A stretch of DNA of 41,232 nt from Rikenellaceae bacterium (GTDB lineage: Bacteria; Bacteroidota; Bacteroidia; Bacteroidales; Rikenellaceae): positions 1 through 41,232 of the forward strand of contig SUZQ01000015.1 in assembly GCA_015059875.1 (NCBI GenBank), given 5' to 3'. Below, piece after piece: positions 23,568-32,521 of the stretch. The notes below the pieces were generated by a model. The model searched no databases and had not been told where the DNA came from. It was given only the letters and a program-made list of their open reading frames with translations. The position numbers and the translations under genes are program-made. Every line of letters starts with the position of its first letter. The stretch's first letter is position 1.

Positions 23568-26039
23568 ATGGAAAATTTCAAAAAAATAGTGCTTAAAGCA
23601 CTACCCTATACCATTGCTATTTTGCTCTTTGGGGTGGTTTCGATAATCGGTTTTGCACCTCAGTTGGAGGGGCGTGTACTTCCTCAACACGACATCCGCC
23701 AATTCGACGGAATGAGCCGTGATATCCGCGAGTGCCGTGCCGAGTTCGACGAAGATCCGCAGTGGACAGGCGCAATGTTTTCGGGTATGCCTGCCTACCA
23801 AATTAACATAAAATACCCTGCCCAAATCATCAAGCGCACCGCTGATTGGGTGCAGTCACTCTTTGCAGCTCCTGCGTCGATGCTCTTTTTTGCGATGTTG
23901 GCGGCATTTGTGGCGGTGTTGATGATGGGGATGTCGGCGTGGGTAGGCGTAATTGTGGCTCTCGCTTATGGACTCTCGACCTACTTCTTCCTGATAATCG
24001 GAGCAGGACACATAACAAAGATGTGGGCGTTGGTCTACGCTCCAGCGATGCTTGGCGCGATTCACTATACGCTGCGCAAAAATATGTGGCTCGGAGGTGC
24101 TTTGACTGCACTTTTTGCTGCGCTTGAGGCGGGAGCAAACCATCCGCAGATTACATACTACTTCGTCTTGGCAGCGGCAATGCTCTATATTTCGGAGTTG
24201 GTATATGCCGTAAAGGAGAAGCGATACAAAGATTTTGCGAAGCGCACCGCAGTGTTGGCGGGGGCAGCAATATTGTCGCTCGGAGCGAACTTTGCTCCGC
24301 TATACTACACAATGCAGCACACCTCCGACACTACTCGTGGAGGTAGCGCACTCGTAGCCGAGGGTGAGCGCAAAGGTCTTGATATCGACTACGCTACAGC
24401 GTGGAGTTACGGAGTCGCAGAGAGTTGGAATATGCTTATTCCCGACTTTATGGGTGGCGATTCGGGAGCGACATTCTCAAGCGATGGCGCAGTGGCAAAA
24501 ACTCTCAACGAGGTTGGCGTGGATAGGCGCGTAGCACAACAGTTGCCGACCTATTGGGGCGAGCAACCCTACACCGCAGGCCCAACCTATCTCGGTGCCG
24601 TGGTGATTTTCTTGGCTCTGTTGGGGTTGATACTTGTTTCAGCGCGTGACCGTTGGTGGCTACTTGGAGCGATGGTGCTGGCTCTGCTGATGTCGTGGGG
24701 CTACCACGCAATGTGGTTTACGGAGTTGTGCTTCAACTATCTTCCTCTCTACAATAAATTCCGTGCAGTATCGACAGCATTGGTGGTTTTGGAGTGGTGT
24801 GTTCCTCTCTTGGCGGGCGTTGCGTTGTGGCAGCTCTACCAAAAATGGAGCGACAAAAAACTCCTCGCTCGTGCCGTTGCCGCAGCCGCAGGAGTTACGG
24901 CTGGTATTTGCCTGATTTTTGCCGTCGGAGGCTCGTCGATGTTCGACTTCGGACGCGAGGAGGATGGCGCAATGATGAGTCAGCAGTTCCAATATATGTT
25001 GCAAGGAATGGAGGGCGGAGAAGAGTATATCGCGCGAGGTTTGCACTCCGAACTCGGCTATCGCACTGCCGACGCTATGGCCGTCGAGCGTGCCGAGATT
25101 CTCGCATCGGATGCGTGGCGTTCACTCCTCTTTATTGCCGTAGCGGCAGCCCTTATTTTTGCAGCTTTGCGCCTCAACGAGAGGTGGCGAGTGTGGATTT
25201 TAGGTGCGTTGGCGGTGTTGATTGTGGTGGATATTCTCCCCGTAAACCTGCGCTATCTCCCTTATGACTCGTTCGTGGCAAAACGCAATACCGAGATTTA
25301 CCCTACCGCTGCCGACAAACAGATTATGGAGGATAAAGAGCTTGGATACAGAGTGTTTAACCTCTCTGTTTCGCCATTCAACGACGCTACAACTTCGATG
25401 TTCCATCGCTCTGTCGGAGGCTATCACGGTGCAAAGATGGGGCGTTATCAGGATTTGATAGATTACTACCTCAACGATGGTAACGGGGCGGTTTTGGATA
25501 TGCTCAACACGAAGTATATCATCAATCGCGACGGCTCTGTTGTGGAGCGCACAACGGCAAATGGTGCAGCTTGGTTTGTGCAGAGTGTGGAGATTGTTGA
25601 TAGTGCCGAGTTGGAGTTGGCGGCGTTGAGCATTACGAATCTCAAGACTACTGCGATAGCGGAGGCGGGGGCTCCACGACCTCAAATCGAGGGTAGTGGA
25701 GTTATAGAACTCAAAGAGTATAGACCAAATCGCCTCGTCTACGAGTATACTCTCACAGGAGGTACGGGCGTGGCGGTATTTTCCGAGATATACTACGATA
25801 AGGGTTGGCAGGCATACCTCGATGGCGAGCCATGCGACTCATTCCGTGCCGACTATCTGCTCCGAGCAATGGTACTCCCCGAAGGTACTCATAAGGTTGA
25901 GTGGCGTTTTCGCGCTCCAAATTGGGGTTTGGCAGAGAGTATAACACTTATTTGCTCAATTTTGATTATCTTCGCACTTGCAATAACGATTTTTTACAGA
26001 TACTATGGCTGCTGCTCAAAGAAGAAAGATATCGCGTAG
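23568..26039 (+). CDS. YfhO family membrane protein
   Basis: 823 residues, inner membrane, about twelve or more helices with long extracytoplasmic loops and a soluble C-terminal part (about 600-790) before a last helix. Blocks such as QLEGRVLPQHDIRQFDGMSRD, FSGMPAYQINIKYP and GAGHITKMWALVYAPAMLGAI are typical of the Bacteroidetes YfhO group, which has a GT-C-type glycosyltransferase layout. Bacillus YfhO relatives act in lipoteichoic-acid glycosylation; the Bacteroidetes role is not known. A TTG at 23562 is in frame but ATG 23568 is preferred. It overlaps ftsX by 35 bases. Confidence 0.88.
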   Translation: MENFKKIVLKALPYTIAILLFGVVSIIGFAPQLEGRVLPQHDIRQFDGMSRDIRECRAEFDEDPQWTGAMFSGMPAYQINIKYPAQIIKRTADWVQSLFAAPASMLFFAMLAAFVAVLMMGMSAWVGVIVALAYGLSTYFFLIIGAGHITKMWALVYAPAMLGAIHYTLRKNMWLGGALTALFAALEAGANHPQITYYFVLAAAMLYISELVYAVKEKRYKDFAKRTAVLAGAAILSLGANFAPLYYTMQHTSDTTRGGSALVAEGERKGLDIDYATAWSYGVAESWNMLIPDFMGGDSGATFSSDGAVAKTLNEVGVDRRVAQQLPTYWGEQPYTAGPTYLGAVVIFLALLGLILVSARDRWWLLGAMVLALLMSWGYHAMWFTELCFNYLPLYNKFRAVSTALVVLEWCVPLLAGVALWQLYQKWSDKKLLARAVAAAAGVTAGICLIFAVGGSSMFDFGREEDGAMMSQQFQYMLQGMEGGEEYIARGLHSELGYRTADAMAVERAEILASDAWRSLLFIAVAAALIFAALRLNERWRVWILGALAVLIVVDILPVNLRYLPYDSFVAKRNTEIYPTAADKQIMEDKELGYRVFNLSVSPFNDATTSMFHRSVGGYHGAKMGRYQDLIDYYLNDGNGAVLDMLNTKYIINRDGSVVERTTANGAAWFVQSVEIVDSAELELAALSITNLKTTAIAEAGAPRPQIEGSGVIELKEYRPNRLVYEYTLTGGTGVAVFSEIYYDKGWQAYLDGEPCDSFRADYLLRAMVLPEGTHKVEWRFRAPNWGLAESITLICSILIIFALAITIFYRYYGCCSKKKDIA

Positions 26040-26892
26040 GGTGCGATTCTCCTACGCCACTTCAACTGTAAGTATGACTCTCGTGCTGTTCCTGCTCGGC
26101 GCGATAGGCTTTATTATGGCAAACCTCTTCTCCACGACGAAGCGTATGCGCGAGAGCGTAACGATGATTGTGGAGTTGAAAGATAACCTCTCCGAGGCGG
26201 AGCGCGACACCGTTGCTGTGCGCCTTGCCGAGAGCGATATGGTCGCTTCGTTGAAGTTCGTATCGAAGGAGGATAAGGCTGCCGACGAGGAGTTTCAGCG
26301 CGTTTTCAACATCGACATAAAGGGTGTTTTGGGCGATAATCCGCTGCCCGACTCCTACGATGTGACGCTATCGGCTCTGTCGTCAAACAAGGAGCAGCTC
26401 GAAAAGTTTGCCGAGGAGGCGCGCAAAATCGAGGGTGTTGATTTTGTGAGCTATCCGCAGAGCTTTATTGCAGATATGCACTCGACACTCGACACTATGC
26501 AGTTGATAATGCTCATCTTTGGAGGTGCGCTTCTTGTGGTGTCGTTCGTGCTGTTGAACAACACCGTGCGCCTTGCGGTGTATTCGCAGCGAGAGCTTAT
26601 AAGTACCCTGAAAGTCGTGGGCGCAACAAAGTGGTTTATAATGCGACCTTTCGTTGGTCGCAGCGCGTTGCAGGGTTTCTTGGCGGGAGTCATCGCAGCA
26701 TTGTTGCTCGGAGCTTCGCTCTACGCCTTGAATACCACGATTCCGGGCATCGGAATACTCCCGAAGTGGGAGGTGCTGGCAATCTTTGCCGCAGCGATGA
26801 TAACCATAGGTATTGTTGTTGCAGTGGTGTGTACGCTGCCTGTGGTAAATCGTTTTGTAAATATGAAGTCGAATAAAATATATCTCTGCTAA
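26005..26892 (+). CDS. ftsX: Cell division protein FtsX
   Basis: 295 residues, inner-membrane partner of the FtsE ATPase, coupling division to cell-wall hydrolysis. Topology is typical: helix 1 (SMTLVLFLLGAIGFIMANLF, about 23-42), a periplasmic loop of about 125 residues (VELKDNLSEAERDTV...EGVDFVSYPQSF), then three C-terminal helices. The cytoplasmic coupling block is VYSQRELISTLKVVGATKWFI. No ftsE is adjacent, which is common in Bacteroidetes. DUF3098 follows after one base. Confidence 0.92.
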   Translation: MAAAQRRKISRRVRFSYATSTVSMTLVLFLLGAIGFIMANLFSTTKRMRESVTMIVELKDNLSEAERDTVAVRLAESDMVASLKFVSKEDKAADEEFQRVFNIDIKGVLGDNPLPDSYDVTLSALSSNKEQLEKFAEEARKIEGVDFVSYPQSFIADMHSTLDTMQLIMLIFGGALLVVSFVLLNNTVRLAVYSQRELISTLKVVGATKWFIMRPFVGRSALQGFLAGVIAALLLGASLYALNTTIPGIGILPKWEVLAIFAAAMITIGIVVAVVCTLPVVNRFVNMKSNKIYLC

Positions 26893-26893
26893 T

Positions 26894-27166
26894 ATGAAAA
26901 AGTTTTGGAATACGATAGTCGCAAAGTTCAACAGCGTGGGCGATAAAAATGATGGCGCGATGCCTCTCACAATGCGCAACTACATCCTATTGCTTGTGGG
27001 TGCGGTGGTAATTGTTTTGGGTTTTGTGCTGATGTCGGGTGGCGGTAAGGCTACTCCAGAGGAGTTCCACTACGAGATATTCTCGTGGCGCAGAATAACG
27101 CTTGCTCCGATTCTCGTTATTGCAGGCTTTGCATTCGAGATATACGCTATTCTCAAGCGTTTCTAA
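26894..27166 (+). CDS. DUF3098 small membrane protein
   Basis: 90 residues with two helices (about 29-47 NYILLLVGAVVIVLGFVLM, and 70-87). Between them is a short loop with SGGGKATPEEFHYEIFSWRRITLAPI, the family signature. The family is found in Bacteroidetes directly after ftsX, and the function is unknown. The spacing of one base to ftsX suggests coupling. The following hairpin probably ends the yfhO-ftsX-DUF3098 transcript. Confidence 0.88.
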   Translation: MKKFWNTIVAKFNSVGDKNDGAMPLTMRNYILLLVGAVVIVLGFVLMSGGGKATPEEFHYEIFSWRRITLAPILVIAGFAFEIYAILKRF

Positions 27167-27182
27167 CGATCTTACACGCAGT

Positions 27183-27228
27183 TTTACAAGGGAGATGGTG
27201 TCTGTTTACGCCATCTCTCTGTTGTAAA
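27183..27228 (+). terminator. Hairpin after DUF3098
   Basis: GAGATGG and CCATCTC form the core stem and TTTACAA/TTGTAAA an outer stem, over 46 bases. No T run follows, so it is a terminator by position only. Confidence 0.6.
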
Positions 27229-27276
27229 TGGAGCAGCGGGGCAATGTTAAATAATTGTTAAATTTGATTGTAGCTA

Positions 27277-27307
27277 TTGGCGATTAGTGCAAATACTTTT
27301 ACCTTTG
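27277..27307 (+). promoter_or_regulatory. Promoter of the phosphate transporter gene
   Basis: TTG at 27277-27279 and TACCTTTG at 27300-27307 with a 20-base spacer, 33 bases before the ATG. Confidence 0.7.
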
Positions 27308-27340
27308 TGAAGATTGATTTAATCTGAAAACTCTATACAT

Positions 27341-29581
27341 ATGGAAGAAATCTACTATGTAATGGTCGCTATCCTTGCGATTCTTGCCGTTTCGGGACTC
27401 TATGTCGGAGTTACAAACGATGCGGTGAACTTCCTCAACTCGGCTCTCGGCTCTAAGGCTGCATCATTTAAGACGATTCTCATCGTGGCATCGGTGGGTA
27501 TTCTTGTGGGAGCCTTGACATCGAGTGGTATGATGGATGTGGCGCGTCACGGAATGTTCCATCCGGGACTCTTTACATTCAAAGAGGTTATGATGTTGTA
27601 TGTCAGTGTGATGTTTGCGAATGTCATCCTGCTCGACCTCTACAACTCGCTCGGATTGCCAACATCGACTACCGTGTCGCTCATCTTCTGTCTGCTCGGC
27701 TCGGCAATCGCTGTCGCTCTCTTCAAGATTGGTGCAGATCCAAATGTCTCGTACTTAGAGTTGGGTAACTACATCAACACCACGAAGGCGATGGGTATTG
27801 TTTCGGCAATTCTCCTCTCGGTAATTCTCGCCTTCACATCGGGTACAATTGTGATGTGGCTTTCGCGACTTCTCTTCTCGTTCCGCTATATGAAGATGTT
27901 GCGCCGTTTGGGTTCGGTTTGGTGCGGAATATCTCTCACTGCAATTCTCTATTTCGCCCTCTTCAAGGGGTTGAAATCGCAGCTTGCAGGGACTGCATTC
28001 GTGGGATGGGTTGATGAGCATCTGCTCCTCGCATTGCTTATTTCGTGGGTATTCTGCTCGCTTCTGCTCTTCTTCTTGCAGCTCTTCCGCGTGAACATCT
28101 TGCGTATAACAATCCTCGCAGGAACTTTCTCGTTGGCTTTGGCATTTGCAGGTAATGACCTCGTGAACTTTATCGGTGTACCTATCGCGGGTTTGGAGGC
28201 ATTTACTGTAACAAAGGCTGCGGGAGGCAACGAATCGCTCATAATGTCAGCATTGGCAGAGCCGTCGTCGGCTTCGAATACCATCTACATTGTGATTTCG
28301 GGTATTATAATGGTTATCACGCTCTGGACTTCGCGTAAGGCGATGAATGTGTCGCAGACCGAGTTGTCGCTCTCGTCGGCAGATGGTAGTGGCGATCAGC
28401 AGTTCTCTTCGTCGATATTTTCGCGTGCGTTGGTTCGTGCAGCAGTAAATACATCGCGTTTCTTCGATAAAGTTACTCCAGAGCCTGTAAAGAGGTTTGT
28501 TGAGAAGCGTTTTGAGTGGGCCGATGTTGAGCATAGCGGAGCCCCTTACGATATGATTCGTTCAACCGTAAACCTCACAACGGCATCGTTGCTCATCGCG
28601 CTCGGTACTTCGTTGAAGTTGCCTCTCTCGACCACCTATGTCTGCTTTATGGTGGCAATGGGCTCGTCGTTGGCTGATAAGGCGTGGGGACGCGAGAGTG
28701 CCGTATATCGTATTACGGGCGTATTTACCGTAGTTATGGGATGGTTTGTAACAGGTTTCGGTGGCTTCATTATCGCCTTTATTCTCGGTCTGCTGTTGAT
28801 GTGGGGCGGCGTTTGGGCGTTCGGAGTGATTACATTGCTCTGCCTCTATATGTTCATCCACAGCAACTTTATGACAAAGAAAAAGAAGGATGAGAAGAAG
28901 AGGGATGATGCTATCGTGCGCGAGAATCTTGTGAACAACACGATGACCACTGTTTCCGAGACCATTAAGGCATCGACACGCATCTACAACCGCACAATCG
29001 TGGCGTTGATGAAGGAGAACCGTAAGGCGTTGAAGGAGCTTACCGCCGAGGCTTCCGAGATGTACGAGGAGAATCGTCGCTTGAAGTACTCGATTGCATC
29101 CACCTTGCGTAGCACCTACGGCTCGGATTTGAATCTCTCGCTCTACTATGTGCAGATTCTCGACTATCTAAACGAAATGACCAAGGCGTTGGTGCATATC
29201 ACTCGCCCTTCGTTCGAGCATATCGACAATAACCATACGGGATTGAGCCACTTGCAGTCGGACAGTCTGATGTCGATAAATGCCGATGTGAACGAGATAT
29301 ATTCGCGCATTATATATATGTTCACCTCGAACGACTTTTCGACCATTGACGAGGTGCTTACAATGCGTGACAACCTCTTCGAGCGACTTGCTCAGGCGAC
29401 AAAGGAGGAGTTGGCGCGTATCACCGATGGCGAGTCCAATTCGCGCGCAGGAATGTTGTTCCTCGGAATTATCTCCGAGACCAAGACGATGGTTTTGCAG
29501 TCGCGAAACTTGCTCAAGTCGCGTCGCTACTTCATCGAGCAGGAGGGTAAAGTTATCCGTCAGGCTCGTATCTACGAGTAG
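27341..29581 (+). CDS. PiT-family inorganic phosphate transporter with long cytoplasmic tail
   Basis: 746 residues, inner membrane. The two PiT signature repeats are GVTNDAVNFLNSALGSKA (residues about 23-40) and FAGNDLVNFIGVPIAG (about 270), each with the N-D-x-x-N core. There are about ten to eleven helices. Residues from about 515 to the end (FMTKKKKDEKKRDDA onward) are soluble, charged and helical, resembling a PhoU-like bundle fused to the transporter. Ordinary PiT proteins are 400-500 residues. No pho regulon gene is nearby. It is monocistronic, with its own promoter and a bidirectional terminator. Confidence 0.9.
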   Translation: MEEIYYVMVAILAILAVSGLYVGVTNDAVNFLNSALGSKAASFKTILIVASVGILVGALTSSGMMDVARHGMFHPGLFTFKEVMMLYVSVMFANVILLDLYNSLGLPTSTTVSLIFCLLGSAIAVALFKIGADPNVSYLELGNYINTTKAMGIVSAILLSVILAFTSGTIVMWLSRLLFSFRYMKMLRRLGSVWCGISLTAILYFALFKGLKSQLAGTAFVGWVDEHLLLALLISWVFCSLLLFFLQLFRVNILRITILAGTFSLALAFAGNDLVNFIGVPIAGLEAFTVTKAAGGNESLIMSALAEPSSASNTIYIVISGIIMVITLWTSRKAMNVSQTELSLSSADGSGDQQFSSSIFSRALVRAAVNTSRFFDKVTPEPVKRFVEKRFEWADVEHSGAPYDMIRSTVNLTTASLLIALGTSLKLPLSTTYVCFMVAMGSSLADKAWGRESAVYRITGVFTVVMGWFVTGFGGFIIAFILGLLLMWGGVWAFGVITLLCLYMFIHSNFMTKKKKDEKKRDDAIVRENLVNNTMTTVSETIKASTRIYNRTIVALMKENRKALKELTAEASEMYEENRRLKYSIASTLRSTYGSDLNLSLYYVQILDYLNEMTKALVHITRPSFEHIDNNHTGLSHLQSDSLMSINADVNEIYSRIIYMFTSNDFSTIDEVLTMRDNLFERLAQATKEELARITDGESNSRAGMLFLGIISETKTMVLQSRNLLKSRRYFIEQEGKVIRQARIYE

Positions 29582-29620
29582 GCAACGCTCAATAAAGACA
29601 ACCCTATAGTGGATTGTTCC

Positions 29621-29669
29621 AAAAAAGAGTAGGGGAGGGAAACAAAACGCCCTCCCCTACTCTCTTTTT
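29621..29669. terminator. Bidirectional terminator between transporter and TIR genes
   Basis: AAAAAGAGTAGGGGAGGG and CCCTCCCCTACTCTCTTTTT are inverted copies around a ten-base loop, with A and T runs on either side. It serves the converging genes on both strands. Confidence 0.9.
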
Positions 29670-29684
29670 GCCTTTTGAGACTAA

Positions 29685-31334
29685 TTAGAAACGATATACG
29701 GCGCGCACATAGTTGCGAACCCACTTGCCCTCTTCGCTCGAATAGTTGCCCGTGTTATCGTTGATATAGATGCTGTGCGCTTTGCGCACCGAAACCTCGC
29801 TCGATGACCAATAACCATTGTTGCTTAACGGTTTTCCGCCATTCGCCTTTATTGCGGCATTAACGGTGCGAAGTAGCTTACTATCATTTGCAAGCAGCTC
29901 CAACTCCTCAATTGCTGGCAAGTACCACCCTCCACCTTGTCGCGTCATACACCAAACAAAGGCTGGATAGTGATATGCGTATCTCGGCTGCATCATCGCC
30001 TGTCGCTGATTCGACGCTCCGTTACTGCGATTCGATGCTCCGATAGCGACAAGTACATCATCATCCTTCAATACAACCCACTCCATTTTGGTAGCTGGCT
30101 CGTCCAGCGAGATGATTGTTCCGTGTTCGCCTGTGCTATCCACGCGGAAAACAATACCCTCGCGCCCCTCATTGTCACGGTAAAAGTCGCCCACCTTGTA
30201 TATCTTGCGTGCCGCCTGAGCCACCTTCTCCCTCTCTGCCGCTTCACGCGCCGCTTTTTCAGCCGCCTCGCGCGCTGCCTTCTCGGTTGCCTCGCGCTCA
30301 GCCTTCTCGCGCGCTAAACGCTCCTGCTCCTGCTTCTCACGCGCTAAACGCTCCTGCTCTTGCTTCTCTCGCGCAAGGCGTTCCTGCCTCTCTCGCTCCG
30401 CCTTTTCTGCGGCCTCTCGCTCCGCCCTTTCGCGCTCTAAACGCTCGGCTGTCTGCTTTGCTATAAGTTCCTGCTCGGCTCGCACCCTCTCCAAGCTATC
30501 CAACTCGCGCTGAATGCGCTCGCGCTCGGCTGCTACACGCTCTCTCTCCCGCAAAACTCGCTGCAACGAATCGCGCTCACGAGCTGCTCGCTCCTCCGCC
30601 TGCTTTGCCTTGCGGATGCGCTCCTCCTCTGCTCTTTCTGCCGCCTCGCGCTTCCGACGACGCTCCTCTACGAGAGCCGCCTCTGCGCGCGCTGCCTCTG
30701 CACGCGCCAACGAGTCATTCTTCGCTTGTGCCAATGCAACCGAATCGACCTCTACACTCTTCTCCTCCGACTGTACACCCTTACCGCGTTGCGAGAGCCA
30801 ATAGCCACCACCAAGCAGCCCCACAACGATAAGTATAGCCAATATCCACAAGATGCTACGCACCCCCTTTCGACGCTTTGGCGCACCACTTCGATTTGGG
30901 GTTGGAGGTGTTGTATTCTCGGTCGAATCTGCTGTATCTGTTATATTGAGCATTCGCTTGATGGTTGTCGCCAACTCCTTACAATTGGAGTCGGAGTGCG
31001 CATCAAGCCAGTGCATCTGATTTAGAATCAAACGCATTGCACCAGTCAGCGGAGCATCATCAAGACGATACGGCACAATTGGCTTATTCTCCGTAAAGGC
31101 AAGATTTACCTCGCCACGCACCCATTGTGAAGCGTTTGAGTGAGAAGAAAAGATTAGTACAAATGCCCCACAGCCAATAATCGCTTTGTCTATAATATCA
31201 CCATAGTCTGCACCACCTGGGATGTCACGCGGAGCTATCCAACACGCAATGCCCATCGACTCTAACGCTCTGCAAACCTCCATAGCAGCAGCTGCGTCGT
31301 GCGAAGAATAGCTCAAAAAGACTTTTTTCTGCAT
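29685..31334 (-). CDS. Membrane-anchored TIR protein with coiled coil and DUF1566-like end
   Basis: 549 residues. TIR domain (1-130): VFLSYSSHD box 1, CWIAPRDIPGGADYG, and SHSNASQWVRGEV, in which Glu75 is at the position of the catalytic glutamate of TIR NADases. A basic stretch (APKRRKGVRS) and one helix (161-180) follow, so the TIR end should stay in the cytoplasm. Residues about 195-395 are an almost unbroken charged coiled coil with REKQEQERLA repeats. Residues 396-549 match the DUF1566/Lcl-like domain (YKVGDFY, GIVFRVDSTGEHG, GWYLPAIEEL, YWSSSE, VRAVYRF). Topology puts the coiled coil and the last domain in the periplasm. It lies behind the GDPD gene. A signalling or defence role is inferred. 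Confidence 0.85.
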   Translation of the reverse strand: MQKKVFLSYSSHDAAAAMEVCRALESMGIACWIAPRDIPGGADYGDIIDKAIIGCGAFVLIFSSHSNASQWVRGEVNLAFTENKPIVPYRLDDAPLTGAMRLILNQMHWLDAHSDSNCKELATTIKRMLNITDTADSTENTTPPTPNRSGAPKRRKGVRSILWILAILIVVGLLGGGYWLSQRGKGVQSEEKSVEVDSVALAQAKNDSLARAEAARAEAALVEERRRKREAAERAEEERIRKAKQAEERAARERDSLQRVLRERERVAAERERIQRELDSLERVRAEQELIAKQTAERLERERAEREAAEKAERERQERLAREKQEQERLAREKQEQERLAREKAEREATEKAAREAAEKAAREAAEREKVAQAARKIYKVGDFYRDNEGREGIVFRVDSTGEHGTIISLDEPATKMEWVVLKDDDVLVAIGASNRSNGASNQRQAMMQPRYAYHYPAFVWCMTRQGGGWYLPAIEELELLANDSKLLRTVNAAIKANGGKPLSNNGYWSSSEVSVRKAHSIYINDNTGNYSSEEGKWVRNYVRAVYRF

Positions 31335-31423
31335 AGCTCTCTTAAATGGCCTCTTTTGGCAGAGATATTCTCGCTGCCACTCATCTATTTTTGTTTGTTT
31401 ATGGAATCTCTATTTATTAGGGT

Positions 31424-32503
31424 TTAGAACTCGTAGAAATAGACCTTCGCCGCCTTAATCTTGCTCGCATCAATGGCGTGCAACTTAACATAGCCCTTCT
31501 CGCTGATAAAGCGAGTACCAACTCTGTCGTGCTGCACCGCACCGTTGCTGTAGAGGGTGTAGTATCTATTTTTTCCCAACTCAACCTCTATTGCCCCCTC
31601 AAACTCGATATCGATAGCTACGCCACCATCCTTCACCCTCTTGTCGGCACTAAACGCGAGTGTCTGTCCCTGTGCCAACTCCTGCGGATCAACGGTTACA
31701 ACCTTTGCAGGGTTGTTGTTTGGATCGGGCATAAGTGAGAAGTCGGAGAGAATCATCGTAGTACCATCGCGCAGAGCAAACACCTCGCGTGGAGCGCGAT
31801 AGACTGACTGCTGCACCTCGTAACCCAGTTCGCGGAACCTCTTGATGCGCTCGCGGGTAAGGGCCTCGCGCTGCATTGACGATACGCCAACCTTACCACC
31901 GAGCTGTGGTAATAGCTCGAATGCGTGGTCGGCGTTGTGTGGTCGTATACCGTAGAGAATCAAACACTTGGAGAATGTGCGACACTCCTTCATTCCCTCG
32001 ATATTTCCTGTGAAGCAAATCCAGTTATCGCCCATAATCTTCTGAGCCAAACGGTACGACTCGACATATTTCGAGTGGAGCATAGGCACGATATTGTGCC
32101 TCTTGCACTCCAACAGAATCTCCTTCAAAGTAGGCACTTGGGTGCGATACTCCGGATTTGACGATGCCAAGACATAATTCTCGCGCAACTCCTTGAAAGT
32201 GACATCGCTGACGCGCACCTTCTCGGTCAATTTCGAGTAGTCCGACGCATTGCGGCAGGTACGATTGAGCCACTTATCGTGCATAATCACCATCTTGCCA
32301 TCCTTCGTCATCTTCACATCCAACTCGATGCCCATATAGCCGTGACGAGCAGCACGACCAACGGCAGGAATAGAGTTTTCGGGTACAATCTTGCTCCAAC
32401 ATCCACGATGAGCAAACATCTTTGGTAGCGGACTCTCGGTCTGCGCCAACGCAACTGCCGAAATGCAGCAGAGCGACAAAATAAGGGTTAGTAATCTTCT
32501 CAT
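31424..32503 (-). CDS. Glycerophosphodiester phosphodiesterase family protein
   Basis: 359 residues with a cleavable signal peptide (LLTLILSLCCISAVALAQ), exported. The GDPD core has FAHRGCW, VPENSIPAVGRA, GIELDVKMTKDGKMVIMHD and the LNRTC segment, so the metal- and substrate-binding His, Glu and Asp are all present. Family enzymes cleave glycerophosphodiesters to glycerol-3-phosphate and an alcohol. Residues about 265-359 form an extra beta-rich C-terminal domain (VDPQELAQGQTLAFSADKR onward) of unknown use. It starts 18 bases after the DUF4837 gene and is 89 bases from the TIR gene. Confidence 0.9.
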   Translation of the reverse strand: MRRLLTLILSLCCISAVALAQTESPLPKMFAHRGCWSKIVPENSIPAVGRAARHGYMGIELDVKMTKDGKMVIMHDKWLNRTCRNASDYSKLTEKVRVSDVTFKELRENYVLASSNPEYRTQVPTLKEILLECKRHNIVPMLHSKYVESYRLAQKIMGDNWICFTGNIEGMKECRTFSKCLILYGIRPHNADHAFELLPQLGGKVGVSSMQREALTRERIKRFRELGYEVQQSVYRAPREVFALRDGTTMILSDFSLMPDPNNNPAKVVTVDPQELAQGQTLAFSADKRVKDGGVAIDIEFEGAIEVELGKNRYYTLYSNGAVQHDRVGTRFISEKGYVKLHAIDASKIKAAKVYFYEF

Positions 32504-32521
32504 TTTTTATCCTGTCTTAAA

